This document shows positions 58,878-64,000 of a stretch of DNA of 64,000 nucleotides, one piece after another. Position numbers and translations under genes: made by a program. The DNA is taken from positions 62,001 to 126,000 of the forward strand of contig CAYYEM010000001.1 of the NCBI GenBank assembly GCA_964470915.1, read 5' to 3'. The notes under the pieces were generated by a model. That model was given only the letters and a program-made list of their open reading frames with translations. It did no database searches and was not told the DNA's origin. Source of the stretch: CAYPXN01 sp964470915. Its GTDB lineage: Bacteria; UBA10199; JADFYH01. The stretch's first letter is position 1. Every line of letters starts with the position of its first letter.

Positions 58878-61568
58878 TTAAACCGTCGATGAGCCTTTAA
58901 CTCCCTGATCTTTCAAAGCGGCTTGTGCAGCTGCCAGTCTAGCAATCGGCACTCTAAAAGGAGAACAACTTACATATTCCAAACCATTTTGATGACAAAA
59001 TTCTACTGAAGGTGGATTTCCACCATGTTCTCCACAAATTCCCGTTTTTAATTTGGGCTTTGTTTTTCTTCCCAGTTCAGTTGCCATTTTAATTAAGCGT
59101 CCAACTCCTTCTTGATCTAAAACAACGAAAGGATCGTCTGCATAAATTTTTCTTTCAACATAAACCGGTAAAAATTTTCCAGCATCATCACGTGACAAAC
59201 CATAAGTGGTTTGAGTGAGATCGTTGGTGCCAAATGAAAAGAAATCGGCAAATTCTGCGACGCGGTCGGCTGTGAGTGCAGCACGTGGAAGTTCAATCAT
59301 GGTGCCTACGAGATATTGTAACTGTACGCCTTTTTCTTTCATCACGTCTTCACAAACTTTTTCAGTTTCAGCCCGTAAAATTCCAAGTTCTCTGGCATCC
59401 GATACCAGCGGGATCATGATTTCAGGAATGATTTTGAAATTTTCTTCTTTGGCGAGTTCACAAGCAGCTTCCATAATCGCTCGGACCTGCATTTTATAAA
59501 TTTCTGGGTAAGTGATCCCAAGTCTGCAACCTCGATGACCTAACATCGGGTTAAATTCTTTCAGGCTATCAAGCTTGTTTTTAAGCTTTTCAATGCCGAC
59601 TCCCATGCTTTTGGAAAGACCCAAAATTTCCTCTTCAGTGTGAGGTAAAAACTCATGGAGTGGGGGATCCAGTAAGCGTATCGTGACTGGCAAGTCTTTC
59701 ATTTCACGGAAAATACCTTTGAAGTCACTTTTTTGCATGGGTAATATTTTTTTGAGGGCTTTTTCACGACCTTCACGATCTTCAGATAAAATCATTTCAC
59801 GAACGGCTTCGATGCGTTCTGAGTCAAAGAACATATGCTCTGTGCGGCAAAGTCCGATTCCTTCAGCACCAAACTGACGAGCTACTTTAGCATCATTAGG
59901 AGTATCGGCATTGGTTCGTACTCGAAGTTTGCGCGCTTTATCTACCCAGCCCATTAAAGTTGCAAAATCTCCTGAAAGAGCAGGTGTGATTGTGGGAACT
60001 TGTCCTAAAATAATTTCACCACTTGAACCATCCAATGTAATCCAGTCGCTTTCCTTTACAACTTTGCCAGAAATAGTGAATTGGTTTTTGTCGTAATCAA
60101 TATGGAGAGCCGCACAACCAGTGACACAGCATTTTCCCATTCCACGTGCGACCACTGCAGCATGGGAGGTCATGCCTCCTCGAGCGGTGAGAATTCCCTG
60201 AGCGACATTCATTCCATGAATATCTTCAGGAGAAGTTTCAACACGGACTAGAATTACTTTCTCACCTTTTTTGGATAATTTATCGGCATCTTCAGCAGAA
60301 AAAACTACACGACCCGTCGCTGCACCTGGTGAAGCAGGGAGACCTTTTCCTAAAACTTCTTTTTTAGCCTTTGGATCAAGGGTGGGATGCAAAAGTTGAT
60401 CGAGTTGAGCTGGATCAATACGCAAAATCGCTTCGGGTTCACTAATCAGTTTTTCACTGACCATATCGACAGCAACTTTGACCGCAGCTTTCGCCGTACG
60501 TTTAGCATTACGAGTTTGCAACATCCAAACTTTGCCACGTTCGATGGTGAACTCAATATCTTGCATATCTCGATAATGTTTTTCGAGTTTTTGATAAATG
60601 TCGACAAGGGTTTTATAACAAGTGGGCAATACTTCTTCCATGGATGGCAAAGTGCCGCCTCCACGTTTTTTTCCTTCGAGATTGATCGGTTGAGGAGTGC
60701 GAATTCCCGCTACTACATCTTCTCCTTGGGCATTTACTAAAAATTCGCCAAAGAAAAGTTTTTCACCCGTAGAAGGATCACGAGTAAAGGCAACCCCTGT
60801 AGCGCAATCGTTACCCATGTTGCCAAATACCATCGATTGAACGCTCACCGCAGTTCCCCATTCTTGAGGAATGCTATTGATGCGACGGTATTCAATCGCT
60901 CGCTTATTCATCCAGGATTTAAAAACAGCTCCAATGGCTCCATGAAGTTGTTCCCAAGGATCATTGGGAAAAGGTTTTCCCAATTCTTGTTCAACGAGTT
61001 GTTTGAATTGTCCGACGAGTTCTTTCCAATCGTTTGCACTGAGTTCTGTATCGAGATGGGCTTTTTTCTCATGTTTGCGGGCTTCGAGTAGGTGTTCAAA
61101 CTTGATGCGTGGAACTCCTAATACGACATCCGAATACATTTGGATAAAACGGCGATAACTATCATAAGCAAATCGTTCGTCTCCAGAATCTTTAATAATA
61201 CCTTGAATCGTTTGATCGGTGAGACCTAAGTTTAAAATAGTATCCATCATGCCTGGCATGCTGGCACGTGCCCCAGATCGAACAGAAACAAGTAAAGGAT
61301 TTTGAGCATCTCCAAAACGTCGGCCCATTAATTCTTCTACTTTTTTCAAATTTTCTTTGATTTGGTTTTCGAGTTCAGGAGGGTAAGTATTTTTGTTTTG
61401 ATAGTAATAGGTGCAAACTTCGGTCGTGATGGTGAAGCCGGGAGGAACAGGAATTCCCAATAAGTTCATTTCTGCCAGGTTAGCACCTTTGCCACCGAGC
61501 AGATCTTTCATATTGGCTTTACCTTCGGCGATTCCCGCTCCGAAAAAATAAACGTATTTTTTTGTCAT
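58878..61568 (-). CDS. ppdK: Pyruvate, phosphate dikinase
   Basis: PpdK interconverts pyruvate, ATP and phosphate with PEP, AMP and pyrophosphate. The 896-residue protein has the N-terminal nucleotide domain (GGKGANLAEMNLLGIPVPPGF), the swivelling phospho-His domain (ILTARGGMTSHAAVVARGMGKCCVTG, catalytic His after TS), and the PEP barrel (GLCRTEHMFF, MLGHRGCRLGITYPE, FSFGTNDLTQ, TGICGEHGG). Full length. GGAGG lies 8 nt upstream. It follows glyQS. The dikinase allows gluconeogenesis from pyruvate with PPi-linked energy. Confidence 0.97.
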   Translation of the reverse strand: MTKKYVYFFGAGIAEGKANMKDLLGGKGANLAEMNLLGIPVPPGFTITTEVCTYYYQNKNTYPPELENQIKENLKKVEELMGRRFGDAQNPLLVSVRSGARASMPGMMDTILNLGLTDQTIQGIIKDSGDERFAYDSYRRFIQMYSDVVLGVPRIKFEHLLEARKHEKKAHLDTELSANDWKELVGQFKQLVEQELGKPFPNDPWEQLHGAIGAVFKSWMNKRAIEYRRINSIPQEWGTAVSVQSMVFGNMGNDCATGVAFTRDPSTGEKLFFGEFLVNAQGEDVVAGIRTPQPINLEGKKRGGGTLPSMEEVLPTCYKTLVDIYQKLEKHYRDMQDIEFTIERGKVWMLQTRNAKRTAKAAVKVAVDMVSEKLISEPEAILRIDPAQLDQLLHPTLDPKAKKEVLGKGLPASPGAATGRVVFSAEDADKLSKKGEKVILVRVETSPEDIHGMNVAQGILTARGGMTSHAAVVARGMGKCCVTGCAALHIDYDKNQFTISGKVVKESDWITLDGSSGEIILGQVPTITPALSGDFATLMGWVDKARKLRVRTNADTPNDAKVARQFGAEGIGLCRTEHMFFDSERIEAVREMILSEDREGREKALKKILPMQKSDFKGIFREMKDLPVTIRLLDPPLHEFLPHTEEEILGLSKSMGVGIEKLKNKLDSLKEFNPMLGHRGCRLGITYPEIYKMQVRAIMEAACELAKEENFKIIPEIMIPLVSDARELGILRAETEKVCEDVMKEKGVQLQYLVGTMIELPRAALTADRVAEFADFFSFGTNDLTQTTYGLSRDDAGKFLPVYVERKIYADDPFVVLDQEGVGRLIKMATELGRKTKPKLKTGICGEHGGNPPSVEFCHQNGLEYVSCSPFRVPIARLAAAQAALKDQGVKGSSTV

Positions 61569-61573
61569 AGAGT

Positions 61574-61612
61574 CGTCCTCCCTTCACCTCCCTGGTTTGA
61601 GAGGTGAGGGTT
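61574..61612. repeat. Family B repeat, glyQS-ppdK junction
   Basis: CCTCCCTTCACCTCCCTGG followed by GAGAGGTGAGGG: a short version of the element. Its edge supplies the ppdK ribosome-binding site. Confidence 0.55.
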
Positions 61613-61617
61613 CTTCA

Positions 61618-63045
61618 TTATAAATTCAAGCGATCCTGTAAATAGTTTTTTACTTGGCTCATTGCAATGCGTTCTTGTTTCATGCTGTCGCGTTCGCGAA
61701 GCGTTACGCATTGATCGTTTTCAGATTCAAAATCGTAAGTAATGCAATAAGGGGTGCCAATTTCGTCATGACGACGATAGCGCTTTCCAATACTGCCAGC
61801 TTCATCAAAATCAGTTTTAAAATAATTTCGCAATTCTAATTCCAGTTTTTTGGCTGGTTCCGCCAATTTTTTGGATAAAGGAAAAATGGCGGCCTTGTAG
61901 GGAGCAATGTGAGGGGCAAATTTCATGACAAGGCGATCCTCTTCTCCNNNNNNNNNNNNNNNNNNNNNNNNNNNNNNNNNNNNNNNNNNNNNNNNNNNNN
62001 NNNNNNNNNNNNNNNNNNNNNNNNNNNNNNNNNNNNNNNNNNNNNNNACCTTTTCTTCAGTATAAGCATCTGCAAAAACAGTTAAGAAAGTACGATCGAC
62101 ACCCAAAGAAGTTTCTATTACAGCGGGGACATATTTTTCTTTTTTCTCGTCATCGAAATAACTCATGTCTTTGCCAGAAACCTTAATATGTTGGCTTAAA
62201 TCATAATTAGATCGATTGGCAATACCTTCAAGTTCGGACCAGCCAAAAGGAAATTCGTATTCCACGTCCGTACAGCCTTTAGCATAATGAGCAAGTTCAT
62301 CTTTGGCGTGTTCGCGCAAGCGAAGTTTGTCTTTTTTAATACCCAAGTCTAAAAACCATTGTTTGCGAGCTTCCACCCAATGTTGATACCACTCTTCGCC
62401 CACTTTTTCATCTGGATGAATGAAGAATTCCATTTCCATCTGCTCAAATTCTCGTGAACGGAAAATGAAGTTACGAGGAGTGATTTCATTTCGAAAACTT
62501 TTTCCGATTTGCGCAATTCCAAAAGGAATTTTTTGACGTGATACCGTTTGAATATTTTTAAAATTCGTGAAGATAGACTGGCAAGTTTCAGGTCTTAGAT
62601 AAGCCACTGCAGAATCATCTTTTACAGCACCCACATAAGTTTGAAACATAAGGTTGAATTGCCTGATTTCCGTGAGTTCTCCTTCTCCTTTTTTGTCGAC
62701 CGCACATTGTTTAACAGTAAGAGAAGGTTTTTTATTACAGGGAATGGCTTCAATTTGATCAGCTCGAAAGCGTCCTTTGCAAACTTTGCAATCAACCATG
62801 GGATCTGAAAAATTGGCTAAATGTCCAGAAGCTTCCCAAGTTTTGGGATGACATATAATAGAGGTATCGACTCCCACGACATCGTCTCGAAGTTGAACAA
62901 TTTTTTTCCACCAGAATTGTTTAATGTTATTTCGAAGTTCTACTCCCAAAGGGCCATAATCCCAAAAGCCGTTAATTCCCCCGTATATTTCGCTGGATTG
63001 GAAGACAAAACCTCTTCGTTTGGCTAAGCTGACTAATTTTTCCAT
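61618..63045 (-). CDS. glyQS: Glycyl-tRNA synthetase, dimeric type, interrupted by a gap
   Basis: The class II dimeric GlyRS charges tRNA-Gly. Visible are LVSLAKRRGFVFQSSEIYGGINGFWDYGPLGVELRNN in parts, motif 2 FGIAQIGKSFRNEITPRNFIFRSREFEQMEMEFF in parts, LSQHIKVSGKDMSYFD, and the C-terminal anticodon domain (DFDEAGSIGKRYRRHDEIGTPYCITYDFES in parts). A 100-N gap at 61948-62047 removes the segment around motif 3; little else is missing. I chose ATG 63045, with GAAGGA 7 nt upstream, supplied by the end of a family A repeat. An ATG at 63060 lies inside the repeat. Confidence 0.95.
   Translation of the reverse strand: MEKLVSLAKRRGFVFQSSEIYGGINGFWDYGPLGVELRNNIKQFWWKKIVQLRDDVVGVDTSIICHPKTWEASGHLANFSDPMVDCKVCKGRFRADQIEAIPCNKKPSLTVKQCAVDKKGEGELTEIRQFNLMFQTYVGAVKDDSAVAYLRPETCQSIFTNFKNIQTVSRQKIPFGIAQIGKSFRNEITPRNFIFRSREFEQMEMEFFIHPDEKVGEEWYQHWVEARKQWFLDLGIKKDKLRLREHAKDELAHYAKGCTDVEYEFPFGWSELEGIANRSNYDLSQHIKVSGKDMSYFDDEKKEKYVPAVIETSLGVDRTFLTVFADAYTEEKXXXXXXXXXXXXXXXXXXXXXXXXXXXXXXXXXXGEEDRLVMKFAPHIAPYKAAIFPLSKKLAEPAKKLELELRNYFKTDFDEAGSIGKRYRRHDEIGTPYCITYDFESENDQCVTLRERDSMKQERIAMSQVKNYLQDRLNL
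61948..62047. other. Assembly gap (100 N) inside glyQS
   Basis: The flanks share no overlap. GlyRS motif 3 (the catalytic Arg) falls in this gap. Confidence 0.93.
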
Positions 63046-63052
63046 GAATGAA

Positions 63053-63130
63053 TCCTTCAACAGGCTCAGGATGAACGGGGTACTTTAAAGACTTTATGAC
63101 ACAACCGTTCGTGGTGAGCTTGTCGAACCC
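63053..63130. repeat. Family A palindromic repeat, copy 7, upstream of glyQS
   Basis: CCTTCAACAGGCTCAGGATG ... GAGCTTGTCGAACCC: arms of about 22 bp around a 30-bp centre. Its near edge on the minus strand reads GTTGAAGGA and acts as the glyQS Shine-Dalgarno. Confidence 0.82.
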
Positions 63131-63229
63131 TAGACAACATTTAGAAGTTGCCCTGCTAACATTGAGGAAAAGGAAGGGTCAAGACAAAAGCCTGGTTTTT
63201 CCTCGGAATTATAAAAGATTTTTTTTGCT

Positions 63230-63253
63230 TTAAGCAAAAAGCCTCATTATACT
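63230..63253 (+). promoter_or_regulatory. Possible promoter of the RND adaptor gene
   Basis: TATACT (63248-63253) as -10 with a weak -35 (TTGCTT) 17 nt upstream. A TTTTTGCTT/AAGCAAAAA dyad overlaps the -35. Confidence 0.4.
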
Positions 63254-63297
63254 GGGTGCCATTTCTTCTAAAATTTTGGGTGGAGGGTTTTTATATT

Positions 63298-64000
63298 ATG
63301 AGTCAAGGTCGTTCTTTTTCTGTTTTTCAAAAAGTCCTGCTTTTTTTTGGCATTCTAGCCTTGTCGTGCAGTGTTGCATGTTCCTCTAAATCCAAAAAAA
63401 AAGGTCCTGGGGCCAACGATAAAATTTATCCTGTTTCCATTCAAAAAGTTGCCAAAGAAGAAGTGCCTGACATTATAGAAGTGAAAGGCAATTTTATTCC
63501 TTATGATAAATTAGATGTAAAAGCTGAAACGGAAGGAAAAGTCATTTCCTCCCCAGTGAGTGAAGGGCAAATGGTGAACTTGGGAGATCCTTTGGTCAGT
63601 ATTAATCCCGAAGCATTGCAGCTTTTGCTTGAAAAGGAAAAGTTAGAACTCAAGGAACAAGAAGCTAAAATTGAGGCGGGTCTTTCAACAAAAAATACGG
63701 CGCTCAGAGACGCTGCCAAAAAACCTTTGGGAGGACGCCCGGGAGAAAATCCTGAAAATCCGGATCAAAATCCTGACAATAATCCTGAAAACCCAGCCCC
63801 TTCTCCTGATCAAGTGGGAGATGAACCCCCGAGTGCTGCGAATGTTCCAGACGCAAGTGCTCCTCCTGAGAATGGAGATGCTGTACATCGTGCTAATGAA
63901 GTGACTCTCGATCGTATCAAGGCAGAAATCGCGCTTACTGAAAAGAAAATTGAGTCAGCCAATATTATGGCCGGCATCTCCGGAATGATTTCAAAGAAAA
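63298..64000 (+). CDS. RND efflux periplasmic adaptor (HlyD/MFP family), 5' part
   Basis: This is the N-terminal 234 residues of a membrane-fusion protein; it runs off the window. A lipoprotein signal (GILALSCSVAC) is followed by KVAKEEVPDIIEVKGNFIPYDKLDVKAETEGKV, the beta-barrel/lipoyl half-motif of RND adaptors, then VSEGQMVNLGDPLVSINPEAL and the first helix of the coiled-coil hairpin. Within the hairpin a low-complexity run of about 55 residues rich in Pro, Asn, Glu and Asp (GGRPGENPENPD...) is inserted before the second helix, which is unusual. The outer-membrane channel and pump genes would lie beyond the window. Confidence 0.88.
   Translation, partial: MSQGRSFSVFQKVLLFFGILALSCSVACSSKSKKKGPGANDKIYPVSIQKVAKEEVPDIIEVKGNFIPYDKLDVKAETEGKVISSPVSEGQMVNLGDPLVSINPEALQLLLEKEKLELKEQEAKIEAGLSTKNTALRDAAKKPLGGRPGENPENPDQNPDNNPENPAPSPDQVGDEPPSAANVPDASAPPENGDAVHRANEVTLDRIKAEIALTEKKIESANIMAGISGMISKK

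Noticed and set aside
1..64000. CRISPR array or prophage
   Set aside because: There are no regularly spaced repeats with unique spacers, no cas genes, and no integrase, terminase or structural phage genes. The dispersed repeats are palindromic and irregularly placed.

Overview
The window is a 64 kb, moderately AT-rich, gene-dense chromosomal segment from a Gram-negative bacterium: it carries a Tol envelope system, an RND-type periplasmic adaptor, many Sec/lipobox lipoproteins and a TolB propeller. The rpsU-dnaG-rpoD operon, homodimeric AceE, DapABF/LysA lysine synthesis, sigma54 enhancer-binding protein and TPR-fused Ser/Thr kinase suit a deltaproteobacterial-type or Bdellovibrionota-like uncultured lineage; this placement is inference. 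No prophage, transposase or CRISPR is visible. Five 100-N blocks mark scaffold joins. Two of them (12526-12625, 20686-20785) are flanked by identical 55-bp copies, so they are artefacts over continuous DNA. The other three truncate hisA, dapA and glyQS.

Layout. 0-8.7 kb, mostly minus strand: RNase HI, a C4 zinc-ribbon coiled-coil protein, tRNA(CAT), rpoD-dnaG-rpsU, a HIT protein, hisI-hisF-hisA and a cupin. 8.7-12.3 kb: MBOAT acyltransferase, hemolysin III, an SGNH-like lipoprotein, tRNA-Gly(CCC), yacG. 12.6-20 kb: an internally duplicated unknown protein, ppx, tolB/A/R/Q, a small coiled-coil protein, murI. 20.3-28.2 kb: a 1228-aa unknown protein with reductase-like and hot-dog-like regions, then aceE-lpdA with no E2 gene. 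28.2-38 kb: secreted Tudor/Agenet-like repeat protein, YyaL-type thioredoxin protein, acs, M3 oligopeptidase, transaldolase-like aldolase, folK, lipoprotein. 38-43.2 kb: dapB-dapA-dapF-lysA-argH. 43.4-47.2 kb: rho with an unusual leader and three tandem paralogous lipoproteins. 47.4-54.9 kb: a sigma54 signalling locus. 55-64 kb: beta-CASP MBL protein, two propeller lipoproteins, ppdK, glyQS, and the start of an RND adaptor.

Two things stand out. First, 47.4-54.9 kb looks like a self-contained, probably undescribed sigma54 regulon: a GAF-AAA+-Fis-Fis activator, a Ser/Thr kinase-ATPase-TPR protein, and two transcription units of unknown proteins. Each unit is preceded by a near-consensus -24/-12 promoter exactly 40 nt from its start codon to the -12 GC. 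Second, the segment is peppered with small palindromic repeats of at least three families. They sit at operon junctions and, in aceE (twice) and acs, inside the reading frame, where they are translated as extra surface-loop peptides, as Rickettsia palindromic elements are. One repeat upstream of argH is flanked by a perfect 12-bp direct repeat, suggesting recent mobility.
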